Assembly (NCBI GenBank): GCA_030625695.1
Contig: DAOUQK010000043.1
Coordinates: 1 to 15,519, forward strand
Source: Paracoccaceae bacterium
GTDB lineage: Bacteria > Pseudomonadota > Alphaproteobacteria > Rhodobacterales > Rhodobacteraceae
Length of the DNA: 15,519 nucleotides
Direction: 5' to 3'
Numbering within the stretch: the first letter of the stretch is position 1; every line of letters starts with the position of its first letter. The notes beneath the pieces were generated by a model, which searched no databases, had not been told where the DNA came from, and saw only the letters and a program-made list of their open reading frames with translations. Of the stretch, positions 7,188 through 14,484 are shown piece after piece. Position numbers and translations under genes: made by a program.

Positions 7188-7263
7188 CCATTGCAATAAG
7201 CTGAATAATCAGCTTACGATCAGCCGCTCGGGTATACCGTTGCACCTCGGACAGGCTTGGGTG
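7180..7263 (-). pseudogene. Tyrosine recombinase (phage-type integrase), C-terminal remnant
   Basis: Read on the minus strand, the last 27 codons before a TAA stop give HPSLSEVQRYTRAADRK followed by LIIQLIAMAK. This is the characteristic C-terminal end of tyrosine recombinases: the usual GHxSLxEVxRYTxAAD, with the catalytic nucleophile Tyr in QRYTRA. Upstream of the His the frame no longer resembles an integrase and meets a TAG at 7294-7296, so only the tail survives. The fragment reads towards the tRNA-Arg gene, the orientation expected for an integrase gene ending at its tRNA attachment site. It is therefore read as the scar of an integrated element. Confidence 0.65.
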
Positions 7264-7293
7264 TGCTTCGACGCAGGCACGGACGCAATCCAT

Positions 7294-7434
7294 CTACATG
7301 GGCCGGAGTACTGCCTTTTGTTTTGCACCGAGACCGCGCCACTCGGCGAGAGAGCCGTCGCGGTTGACAGCCCCGATAGTTCCCGATTGGGGAGCTGTCA
7401 TGTTAATTTCCGGCTCCCTTTTGATGCAGGTCAT
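7294..7434 (-). other. Short open frame (46 aa) with a strong ribosome-binding site, unknown
   Basis: An ATG at 7434 follows AGGGAGG at an 8-base spacing. The frame encodes 46 residues, including NRDGSLAEWRGLGAKQKAVL, and stops at TAG (7294-7296). It is in the same frame as the recombinase tail just downstream, so a single TAG separates the two; reading through would give an 83-residue protein ending in the recombinase tail. I do not recognise the peptide. It may be part of a rearranged gene or an unrelated small frame. Confidence 0.25.
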
Positions 7435-7551
7435 GGACAATTCCTCCCTGTATGTGACGGTGAAGTTGCAGGGAAGGCTGCATGTAAAATTCATGGTCTG
7501 CCCGTAGTCCTAACAGGTAAGTGAGTTCTAGATTTCGGAGGCATTCATATC

Positions 7552-8107
7552 ATGAGTCAATTTCCAAAATACATGACTCTTGGCGCTTTTTTGCTATTCG
7601 GCATGTCCGCCAACGCCGGGCAGAACTGTGCGCAAATGGGAGCAACTGAACTGGTAACGAGCCAGCTTTATTGCGTGTCGTCAGTACTGCCTTCGCAATT
7701 TGGCAACACCTATGGGCCAGAGAACCTGTTCGACGGTAACTTCAGTAACGCTTGGTGCGAAGGTGTCCGGGGCAACGGCGAAGGGCAGGAAATCTATATC
7801 AGGATCGAAGATGGCATCCCGTTCCGTCGTCTGCTGATATATAATGGCTATGCCAAATCGGCCAATACCTACCAAGGCAACGGACGTGCCCGGACCCATT
7901 GATGTTTTTACGGACCGAGGTGATCGTATTCGCACTGTCTTGCCTGATACATCCAGTGAAGTGGTGGTAAACCTGCCCGGTCCCATTGAGTACCGCGAAC
8001 TTAGAATCCAGATCGTGGATGTTTACCCCGGGTCCAAGTATCAGGACACGTGCATCACCTTCATTTCCCCGGATTTCGAATATGAAAGGTCTCTGGAGTT
8101 CCAGTAG
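7552..8107 (+). pseudogene. Secreted NADase-type glycan-binding-like protein, broken by a one-base frameshift
   Basis: The first frame (7552-7902) encodes a signal peptide ending in MSANA-G, then LPSQFGNTYGPENLFDGN, AWCEGVRGNGEGQEIYIRI and LLIYNGYAKSANTYQGNGRA, and then stops at TGA. The other half lies one base out of phase, up to 8107: IDVFTDRGDRIRTVLPD, then IQIVDVYPGSKYQDTCITFI. Together these form a discoidin-like module found in secreted bacterial proteins (NADase-type glycan-binding domain; the name comes from toxin-associated members and does not imply NADase activity here). Removing one C from the CCC at 7895-7897 would read RARTIDVFTDRG and restore a protein of about 184 residues. 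Ribosome-binding site GGAGG is eight bases before the ATG. It is either a real recent pseudogene, a sequencing error or a slippage site. Confidence 0.78.
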
Positions 8108-8150
8108 ACGCTGTTGTTTTCATCACATTCCACCAACGGAGAGTCCCCCC

Positions 8151-8504
8151 ATGAAAAGACGATTTTTTAATCTTGCGCTTGTCCTTTCTTTGTTTTTCCC
8201 GGCTTCAGTAGGGGCCGATGCATCCGGACCCGACTTTTTCCGGGTGGTTGATGTGGCATGGAACGATGTCCTTAACATTCGCTCTCAGCCAACAGCGCGA
8301 TCCGTTATAATCGGGGCGATTCCTCCAAACGGAAACGGCATTCAAAATCTCGGATGCCAGGGTGGTTTGAGCTATTCTCAGTGGCAAACGGCTTCGCCTG
8401 CCCAACGCGAAGCTGCAAGAAAGCGGGTTTGGTGCCAAATCTATTACCGGGGCACAAACGGCTGGGTTGCAGGGTGGTTCCTCTCCGAGGGGAGCGCCCC
8501 CTGA
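8151..8504 (+). CDS. Secreted bacterial SH3-like domain protein
   Basis: A 117-residue protein with a signal peptide (MKRRFFNLALVLSLFFPASVGA, about 22 residues). One bacterial SH3 (SH3b) domain follows: DVLNIRSQPTARSVIIGAIP marks its start, and WCQIYYRGTNGWVAGWFLSE its end. These domains typically bind peptidoglycan or peptide ligands in the periplasm. Cysteines before and within the SH3 core (NLGC and VWCQI) could form a disulfide in the oxidising periplasm. Start ATG at 8151 follows GGAGAG and a run of six C. An upstream open frame from 7986 overlaps the preceding gene and lacks similarity. It lies 43 bases after the broken glycan-binding gene and 93 bases before the HEAT-repeat gene, all on one strand, so a common operon is likely. 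Confidence 0.85.
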   Translation: MKRRFFNLALVLSLFFPASVGADASGPDFFRVVDVAWNDVLNIRSQPTARSVIIGAIPPNGNGIQNLGCQGGLSYSQWQTASPAQREAARKRVWCQIYYRGTNGWVAGWFLSEGSAP

Positions 8505-8537
8505 TCGGTTGTTATTCTGACATACAATGCCTGAAAC

Positions 8538-8583
8538 GTCGGCTGGTCGAAATCCCCATCAAAAACGCCGTCATCCAGCCGAC
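8538..8583 (+). promoter_or_regulatory. 9-bp perfect inverted repeat before the HEAT-repeat gene
   Basis: GTCGGCTGG (8538-8546) and CCAGCCGAC (8575-8583) are perfect reverse complements, separated by 28 bases. The right arm ends two bases before the AGGAG ribosome-binding site (8586-8590) of the gene at 8598. In RNA this could be a stem next to the ribosome-binding site; as DNA it could be an operator. There is no T-run, so it is not an intrinsic terminator for the SH3 gene. Confidence 0.5.
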
Positions 8584-8597
8584 ACAGGAGCACAGCA

Positions 8598-9341
8598 ATG
8601 AAATATGCGCCTCTGACACTCGCCGCAGTGGTCGTAGCATTATCCGCCTATGCGCTATACGCGTCAGAACAAAGCGACAGGGACGTTCTGAACAGCCTCT
8701 CTATGACGACAAACGACGATCTGCGGGCTGGTCTGATCCAGGAATTACGCGACAGCAGTGGGGACAATGTTCGTATTAAGTTGGAAAAAATTGCCGCGAA
8801 TGAAAATGAAGCGGATATGATCCGTATGGAAGCCGTTTGCGCGTTAAACGGTTCCGCGACGGGTGACAGTGTGCCAGTACTATTGGATACGCTCGAACAG
8901 GATCTTGCGGAACGCAAAGGTCTCTGGGCCTGTGCCATTCCCTTACTGGGTGAACTGAAGGACCGGCGGGCCGTGCAGCTATTGCTGCGAGTGGCCGGTT
9001 TTGAGGAGGAAAACCTTGCTGGAATGGATCACATGGCCATTTCAGCCCTATCACAAATGGCCACCGAAGCCGAAGTTTCATTTCTCGAAGGGAAAGCACA
9101 TATACTTCCTGTTCGCCTTGATGTGATGCGCGCCCTTTCGCGCATTGCGTCTCCAACATCTGCTGACGTTCTTGTATCGGGTCTGCAGGACGAAGAAGAA
9201 CCCGAATTGGTCAGGGCAGCAACGGCAGGACTGAAAAGGATCGGGGTTCCGGCGCTCCCGACTCTTGAATCGGCATTGGAAAACCAACCTGACGAGGTTC
9301 TGAAAACCAGGGTACGCGCATTGATCGGCGAGATCGAATAG
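8598..9341 (+). CDS. Exported HEAT-repeat protein
   Basis: A 247-residue protein with an N-terminal hydrophobic segment (MKYAPLTLAAVVVALSAYAL) that serves as signal peptide or membrane anchor. The rest consists of HEAT/PBS-lyase-type helical repeats. Examples are IRMEAVCALNGSATGDSVPV, ACAIPLLGELKDRRAVQLLL, LDVMRALSRIASPTSADVLV and LVRAATAGLKRIGVPALPTL. HEAT repeats form curved scaffolds for protein-protein contacts, so a binding or assembly role outside the cytoplasm is inferred; no catalytic motif is visible. The start has AGGAG at 8586-8590. It is the last gene of the plus-strand group and ends 43 bases from the convergent Sel1 gene; no terminator hairpin is obvious between them. Confidence 0.85.
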   Translation: MKYAPLTLAAVVVALSAYALYASEQSDRDVLNSLSMTTNDDLRAGLIQELRDSSGDNVRIKLEKIAANENEADMIRMEAVCALNGSATGDSVPVLLDTLEQDLAERKGLWACAIPLLGELKDRRAVQLLLRVAGFEEENLAGMDHMAISALSQMATEAEVSFLEGKAHILPVRLDVMRALSRIASPTSADVLVSGLQDEEEPELVRAATAGLKRIGVPALPTLESALENQPDEVLKTRVRALIGEIE

Positions 9342-9384
9342 CGACAATGCGGCAGGTTATGAAACCGATTAATTTGGATACATT

Positions 9385-10506
9385 CTAGTTCATGATATGC
9401 ATCAAAAGGGCGCGATAGGTTGCGGGATCATTGGCACCGTCAATCATGCCGGAATAGTTGCCTTCATTACTCAGGATCATCTGAATGGCGATGCGGGTTT
9501 CAAACGTCAGCGTGCCGAATTCCTCAAGCAGAGTTTTACGCGCCATATCATTATCCATCGCCAGTGCCATCATCAGAAATCGTGCGGACTCCTCCGGGTT
9601 CCGCGGCACACCTTGTCCGGAATCATAAAGATATCCGAGGTTGGTATAGGCATCTCCAACACCAATATCCGCCGCCATCTGATAATAATACGCTGCTGCC
9701 GATGGATTCGGTTCGACCCCCTGACCATGAAAGTGCATCCCTGCGGCAAAAATCATGCCACCAGGGTTTCCGGCCTCTGCCGATTGCTCAAACAGACCCA
9801 GCGCCCGGCGAAGATCCGGCTGAACGTAATCCCCTTTCATATAAAGCATGGCCAGATACGCCGTTGACTGCGCGCTGCCTTTCTCCATCCCCGTTACAGC
9901 CGTGCGATAGGCATCTTCCATCCGGCCAGCCTTGAAGTAACTACGTGTCAGGTTGGCGTAGAACCTTGGCGTGTCAGGCCAGCTTTCGACCGCAGCAAGG
10001 CATTCACGGATAACCGTATCCGCGTTGATATCCGAATATTCCACCCCCGGTGCAATTCCGGCAAGGTCGGGGTCATTGGGGCTTCCACCGGCAATGTCGC
10101 AAGGCTGGGTCTCATATGTAATACGCTCGTAAGGTGTCACATCAGGGTCGGGTTGCGCATCAATTTCACTCGATTGCGAGGTCATGATGATCGCGTTGTA
10201 GCCCACCTGCGGGGTGCCGGTGACTTCGCCCTGCGGCCTGGCCACAACCAATGACTGCCCCGGATCGACCAGTACCACCTGCCAGCGGGTCTGGATCGCC
10301 AGCATGCCAACGCCCGGCACCTCTGCCTCGATGCGCACTTCGTCACCCGTTGCCACCGAAGTACCCGGTTGCACCCTCAACTGAACTTCACCATCGGGTT
10401 TTACCGCGACGACCTTGGAAGTGACTTCAGCGGCCATCAGCGCTCCGGCAAACATCGACACCACCACAGCCAGCGCTGCTACAAACCTCGCATATATCCT
10501 GATCAT
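9385..10506 (-). CDS. Secreted Sel1-repeat protein with shared N-terminal beta domain (copy B)
   Basis: A 373-residue protein. The signal peptide ends near ALMA-A (residue 24-25). Residues about 26-108 form a beta-rich domain (AEVTSKVVAVKPDGEVQLRV, TGDEVRIEAEVPGVGMLAIQ) that is clearly homologous to the start of the upstream gene. A spacer with CDIAGG and TVIRECL follows, then TPR/Sel1-type repeats (about 180-320), such as STAYLAMLYMKGDYVQPDLR and AYTNLGYLYDSGQGVPRNPE. The C-terminal 45 residues (RIAIQMILSNEGNYSGMIDG then PATYRALL) resemble a degenerate peptidoglycan-binding fold. ATG at 10506 has GGAG six bases upstream; ATG at 10521 is an alternative, supported by a leader conserved with the paralog. 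It is the last gene of the minus-strand operon, 38 bases after copy A. Confidence 0.85.
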   Translation of the reverse strand: MIRIYARFVAALAVVVSMFAGALMAAEVTSKVVAVKPDGEVQLRVQPGTSVATGDEVRIEAEVPGVGMLAIQTRWQVVLVDPGQSLVVARPQGEVTGTPQVGYNAIIMTSQSSEIDAQPDPDVTPYERITYETQPCDIAGGSPNDPDLAGIAPGVEYSDINADTVIRECLAAVESWPDTPRFYANLTRSYFKAGRMEDAYRTAVTGMEKGSAQSTAYLAMLYMKGDYVQPDLRRALGLFEQSAEAGNPGGMIFAAGMHFHGQGVEPNPSAAAYYYQMAADIGVGDAYTNLGYLYDSGQGVPRNPEESARFLMMALAMDNDMARKTLLEEFGTLTFETRIAIQMILSNEGNYSGMIDGANDPATYRALLMHIMN

Positions 10507-10521
10507 TTCCCGCTCCTTCAT

Positions 10522-10537
10522 TCAATTTCCTGTTGGT
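10522..10537 (-). repeat. Leader sequence conserved with the upstream paralog
   Basis: On the minus strand, ACCAACAGGAAATTGA here (10537-10522) matches ACCAAAAGGAAATTGA before copy A (11615-11600) at 15 of 16 positions. It contains the AGGA ribosome-binding site. The match shows that the duplication giving the two Sel1 genes included their 5' leader, or that the leader is under selection. Confidence 0.6.
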
Positions 10538-10544
10538 CGATCCG

Positions 10545-11597
10545 TCAATGCGGCCTGTAACACTCATCCTGGCCCAGACATCGGGGGTCTTGCAGATAGT
10601 CGGGCACACGGCCTGCATCGCGCGCCGCTTCTGACCACCGGCGTGCTTCGTCCGGATTTCGTTGCTCGTAATAGTCCGACAGTTCATCCATCGCGTCCGA
10701 GTTCCCAGCCTCGGCAGCCATAAGCAAATAGCGTTCACCCTCTGACGGATCCTTGGGCAGGATATCGTCTTCGCCATCCATATACGCCTCGCCCAGATAG
10801 TATTGGGCCAAAACGTGGCCATTGTCGGCGGCTTTCTTCAACCACTGCAGGGACAGCGCAAAGTCCTTGGGAACACCTTTCCCGTCCTCGTAAAGAAAGA
10901 ACATGAAAAGCATTCCAGTGGGATCGCCAATTTCTGCAGCCTGCCGAAACCAACCCGCTGCTGTTTCGAAATCGGCCGGTATGCCAAACCCCACTGCGTG
11001 AATTAACCCAAGGCGCAGCATGGCCTGCAGGTCACCCGCTTGCGCCGCACGCTTTTGCAGCACCAATGCGCGAGCATCATCCTGCTGAACACCCCTGCCA
11101 AAACTGTACATCACCCCCAGCGCGGTCATTGCACCGGGATGGCCCATTTCCGCCGCCTGTCGGTAAAGATCGGCAGCTTGTGCCGGTTCCCCGTCCCTGA
11201 CCAGTTCCTCTGCCGCCAGATACATCGAGAGGGATTCCGGCGACGGCATCGCATCAACACTCACAGCCTGCGCATTGGTCTCTATGCGGGCGGTATATCC
11301 TGGCTGCGGTATTCCGGTTGGTGAGCTGTCAGGGCTGGCAATGACGATACCGTTGTCGAAACTGTCCACCGTCCAAGGGGTTGTGATCGCCACCGGGCCC
11401 AGCCCCGGAATCTCGCCCATGATGCGCACAGGATCGCCCACTTCCACCGCTACGCCATCCGGCAGGGTGATGGTGACACCAGAGGCGGCGTCAACCTTGA
11501 CGACCTGCCCGGTGACTTCCTCTGCGAGCAACACAGTGGGGGCGGTTACAATGGCCAGCAATGCTGCTGCAATATGTCGTTGAAAAACCTGTTTCAT
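10545..11597 (-). CDS. Secreted Sel1-repeat protein with shared N-terminal beta domain (copy A)
   Basis: A 350-residue protein. The signal peptide runs to about residue 25 (TVLLA-E). Residues about 26-108 hold the beta-rich domain shared with copy B: EEVTGQVVKVDAASGVTITL, VEVGDPVRIMGEIPGLGPVA, and a final TGIPQPGYTARIET. Then come about five Sel1 repeats (125-330), such as GAMTALGVMYSFGRGVQQDD, AAGWFRQAAEIGDPTGMLFM and AQYYLGEAYMDGEDDILPKD. Two cysteines near the end (DPRCLGQDEC) may form a disulfide. Sel1 repeats are helical adaptor modules. ATG at 11597 is preferred over the TTG at 11603 because AAGGA lies eight bases upstream. It sits 91 bases after the PASTA gene and 38 bases before copy B, so the three are probably co-transcribed. 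Confidence 0.87.
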   Translation of the reverse strand: MKQVFQRHIAAALLAIVTAPTVLLAEEVTGQVVKVDAASGVTITLPDGVAVEVGDPVRIMGEIPGLGPVAITTPWTVDSFDNGIVIASPDSSPTGIPQPGYTARIETNAQAVSVDAMPSPESLSMYLAAEELVRDGEPAQAADLYRQAAEMGHPGAMTALGVMYSFGRGVQQDDARALVLQKRAAQAGDLQAMLRLGLIHAVGFGIPADFETAAGWFRQAAEIGDPTGMLFMFFLYEDGKGVPKDFALSLQWLKKAADNGHVLAQYYLGEAYMDGEDDILPKDPSEGERYLLMAAEAGNSDAMDELSDYYEQRNPDEARRWSEAARDAGRVPDYLQDPRCLGQDECYRPH

Positions 11598-11599
11598 CC

Positions 11600-11615
11600 T
11601 CAATTTCCTTTTGGT
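11600..11615 (-). repeat. Leader sequence of Sel1 gene copy A, conserved with copy B
   Basis: ACCAAAAGGAAATTGA lies immediately upstream of the copy A start codon, with GG between it and the ATG. It pairs with the near-identical leader at 10522-10537 before copy B. It provides the AAGGA ribosome-binding site. Confidence 0.6.
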
Positions 11616-11688
11616 TGCCGCTCACCTGCGGGCACCATCATGGGCGTTATCAACCCAATCCGTTCACCCGACAGGGGGCGGTGATAAA

Positions 11689-14484
11689 TCATTGCTGACT
11701 TGGCCCTGTTTTGATGCAGCTAAACCGGACGGTTTGCGGCCCCTTCTTGTTGTCTGTCATGTTCACGGTGCAAACATCGTTGGTGCGGGAAATCTCCAAT
11801 GTTTCCAGTAGTAGCAAAATTGTTTCCACAATTTTTCCACCCACTTCGTCCATCACGCCACCAGAGCTTGGTGATGACTTGAGCGAACTTTTAAACTCTC
11901 GGATCATTTCGGGATGAGTCCGCAATACGTTGTTCGCGTCCGCCACCATCAACAGGGTAAACCTGTTGTCCCAGGCCCCATCTTTTTGAACAAACAGCTT
12001 CAGCGACAGCTTGCCGTCGATCTGCGCAATATCCAGTATCATGGGCTTGTCCAGACCCTCGGTCACGTCGCCAGGTGCGGCTTCGACATGCCAGCGTCCG
12101 ACCCAGCTATCGTCGTCGCTTTCGGTGACGTTTTCCTCCGGGGGGGTAATTTCCGGGTCGGCTGCTGGTTCTTCCTGCGTGCGTGGCATGGCAATCCGCA
12201 GCGTTACGGTGGTTCCCTTGGTCTGTGGTGTGCCTTGTGCCGGAATCACGGTCTGGATCGTGCCCGGTTTTTCGCCTTCGCCCACCGGGTCACCGGGAGA
12301 GATCGACCCGATGGAGAAAAAACCGTCCTCCGTCAACATCCCGATTGCCTTTTTGGCGGGCTTTCCAAGAACCTCGGGGATCGGGCGGGTTTCAGGCCCG
12401 TCGTCTGCCCGCGAGCCATAGATCAGCGGCTGAACCGGGCTGAACATCTCGGCCATTTTTCCTGCCGACGGTACAGTTCCATAGACAGCACCCGGTACGG
12501 CCCCCTCGGGCGCGGGCTCACCAATTGGGGGTGCGGGGTCGCCAAGTGCGGGCGGGCCGGGCACAAACCCAGCCGCGCTGATTTTGCTGTTGGCGGTGGT
12601 GATGTCGGGTGCGATAATTCCTGGAATCTCGATCATCGGGCGCGGGCCATAGGCGTTCAACGTCACCACGGACTGTGGCGCAATCCTTTTGCCCGAGGAT
12701 GGGCTTGCGCCATAAACCATACCCGGAACCAGATCGATTTTGTCCGCCGGCCTACTGTCATCAACCACCGCAACAAGGTCGGCAGCAACCACCAGATCAG
12801 ACGCGACATCCGACGCTTTGCCGATAACCTCCGGGACGGTGACCATTTCCTCTTCAGGTGGTTCCTTTGTCACAGTCAGCCCGACACTGGTCCAGACTGT
12901 CACGCTGTCCCCCGGTGCAGGATCGGCTTCGATAACGATCCCACCTGCCTGATCCGGTTGAGGATCGACCATCACCGGCGAGCCCTTTGGCAAAAGGCTG
13001 GCCTCGTTCAACATGGTCAGCGCAACGCTCAGCTTTTTGCCCTCGATATGTGGCACGGCTGTCTTGGCGCAGTTTTCTGTGGATGCAAACGCATTCAACC
13101 GATCCCTCACATCCTGCGAGTCCACCGTCCTGCACTGCCCACCCATCGCGTAATGGATCGGGTTCGCGTTCATGCGCGACTGCAACGCCGAAATTCGTGT
13201 ATATCCTTCGTCTTCCTCGCACTGGCGGAACAATGCCGCGATTTCGTCAACCTCGGCCCACCATTGCGCGTTGCGCCGTTGCTCGACCTGATAAAGCTCT
13301 GCCACCACAACATCGGGGCGAACCATGTTATCGCCTATCCTCATCTGGTTGAAAAACGCCGGGTGGCACTCATTCGCAACCTCGCTCAGAATGGTTTGCA
13401 ATTTGTCGAACTCGCGGCACACATTCTCGCCTTCCAAAAAGGCGCGGACTCGATCGACCTGATTACGGTATTCAAACTGCTTATCGAAAAACCGGCGGCC
13501 CCTATTGTAGAGCTCTTTTTCCATCCTATCGAGGTCCCGATAAATCAGTCCATATCCCAGCAGACTTTCTTTGGATTCCTCCAGGTATCCGACCAAGTCA
13601 TTATAGCGTGCCCTGGCGCTGTTTCCTTTGACATACCCCTTTTCCACATAAGGCGAGGTTATCCGGCTATGATTGTTCTGAATGTACCGGCGCAGGTTCA
13701 GTTCGTGTTGGCGATAGGAATGGCCTGCATAGACACACTCCTTGTCAGTGGCCGCGCGAGCCTTTACCAGATAGTCCCCTGCATCCGCGTAACGGCATTG
13801 TTTGGCGTTGTAATCCGCCGCATTCAAGGCGACTTTGCGCTCGCCCAGAAACAGATCGCCCACATAATTCCGGCCCTGATCTGCCGCCTGCATGACGGAG
13901 TCGCCAAATGACTGAACCTCGGGCATACGATCACGAAGACTGAGCAGTGTATTGATCGAGGCCTCTGTCGCCTTGGCTTTGTTAGCGCCAGCCATATCGG
14001 GAATTCCCAGGAAAAGAGCGACCCAGTCCTTCAGAACAAATGCACCATCAACCCCCGATTTGATCGACACTTTCTGCATGTCGTTCAACTGATCGGACGC
14101 ATCTACAAAGGTTTTGGCCACGCACTTCATCCCATCCGATGAAAGTTCCCCGATGGTAAAAGTGGCCGTCGTTGGGTCAGCAATCGAACGGGTAATAAGG
14201 TAGGCGTATTTCCTGACCTGGGCCTCGGGCAAATTGCCGGTAACACATTCATCTATCGCCTCTTCGATGACCCTGAAGGCATAACTCCTCTCGACCATAA
14301 AATATTCTTGCGGCATACAATTTGGGTTTATCGTGCGAACCTTTTGCTCGAACGGCCTGTCCCGCCAGTACTCGATAATCTCTGCTGGGGCTGAAGTTGC
14401 GAAAACGACAATCTGAAACAGCGCGAACAGCAGGATCTGATGGATTCTGGCAATGTTGAACCCCGATACAACTTCACATCTCAT
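11689..14484 (-). CDS. Large secreted protein with four PASTA-like repeats and a C-terminal beta-barrel-like domain
   Basis: A 931-residue protein. The signal peptide ends near SAPA-E (residue 34-35). The N-terminal part (35-475) is mostly helical, has scattered cysteines, and matches no family I know. Four PASTA-like repeats follow at about 477-540, 549-611, 618-690 and 702-766; the clearest starts are TVPEVIGKASDVASDLVVAA and PIPEVLGKPAKKAIGMLTED. An acidic Pro/Glu linker (768-792) leads to a C-terminal domain (793-931) opening with SWVGRWHVEA, which looks like a lipocalin-type barrel. PASTA repeats usually bind peptidoglycan or beta-lactam-like ligands in kinases and penicillin-binding proteins; here no kinase or transpeptidase is attached. 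ATG at 14484 follows AGAGG and begins a good signal peptide; an upstream in-frame start at 14550 adds 22 residues without support. It is the first gene of the minus-strand operon. Confidence 0.85.
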   Translation of the reverse strand: MRCEVVSGFNIARIHQILLFALFQIVVFATSAPAEIIEYWRDRPFEQKVRTINPNCMPQEYFMVERSYAFRVIEEAIDECVTGNLPEAQVRKYAYLITRSIADPTTATFTIGELSSDGMKCVAKTFVDASDQLNDMQKVSIKSGVDGAFVLKDWVALFLGIPDMAGANKAKATEASINTLLSLRDRMPEVQSFGDSVMQAADQGRNYVGDLFLGERKVALNAADYNAKQCRYADAGDYLVKARAATDKECVYAGHSYRQHELNLRRYIQNNHSRITSPYVEKGYVKGNSARARYNDLVGYLEESKESLLGYGLIYRDLDRMEKELYNRGRRFFDKQFEYRNQVDRVRAFLEGENVCREFDKLQTILSEVANECHPAFFNQMRIGDNMVRPDVVVAELYQVEQRRNAQWWAEVDEIAALFRQCEEDEGYTRISALQSRMNANPIHYAMGGQCRTVDSQDVRDRLNAFASTENCAKTAVPHIEGKKLSVALTMLNEASLLPKGSPVMVDPQPDQAGGIVIEADPAPGDSVTVWTSVGLTVTKEPPEEEMVTVPEVIGKASDVASDLVVAADLVAVVDDSRPADKIDLVPGMVYGASPSSGKRIAPQSVVTLNAYGPRPMIEIPGIIAPDITTANSKISAAGFVPGPPALGDPAPPIGEPAPEGAVPGAVYGTVPSAGKMAEMFSPVQPLIYGSRADDGPETRPIPEVLGKPAKKAIGMLTEDGFFSIGSISPGDPVGEGEKPGTIQTVIPAQGTPQTKGTTVTLRIAMPRTQEEPAADPEITPPEENVTESDDDSWVGRWHVEAAPGDVTEGLDKPMILDIAQIDGKLSLKLFVQKDGAWDNRFTLLMVADANNVLRTHPEMIREFKSSLKSSPSSGGVMDEVGGKIVETILLLLETLEISRTNDVCTVNMTDNKKGPQTVRFSCIKTGPSQQ

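Larger units (their letters stand above)
7102..7551. other. tRNA-adjacent integration scar region without an intact gene
   Basis: This 450-base stretch between the tRNA and the first secreted-protein gene holds a recombinase C-terminal fragment (7180-7263, minus), two imperfect tandem repeats (7147-7187), and a short minus-strand open frame with a strong ribosome-binding site (7294-7434). No other gene is convincing on either strand. GGAGG at 7539-7543 is the ribosome-binding site of the gene starting at 7552; I see no clear promoter for that gene. Confidence 0.55.

Noticed and set aside
7141..7524. Plus-strand open frame across the integration scar
   Set aside because: It lies antisense to the recombinase tail, begins next to the tRNA without a ribosome-binding site, and resembles no protein.
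11914..13911. Open frame of over 660 codons on the plus strand, antisense to the PASTA gene
   Set aside because: It has no signal peptide, domain or ribosome-binding site, and its composition (very high His, Arg, Cys) is typical of a shadow frame. The minus-strand gene has a signal peptide and recognisable repeats.
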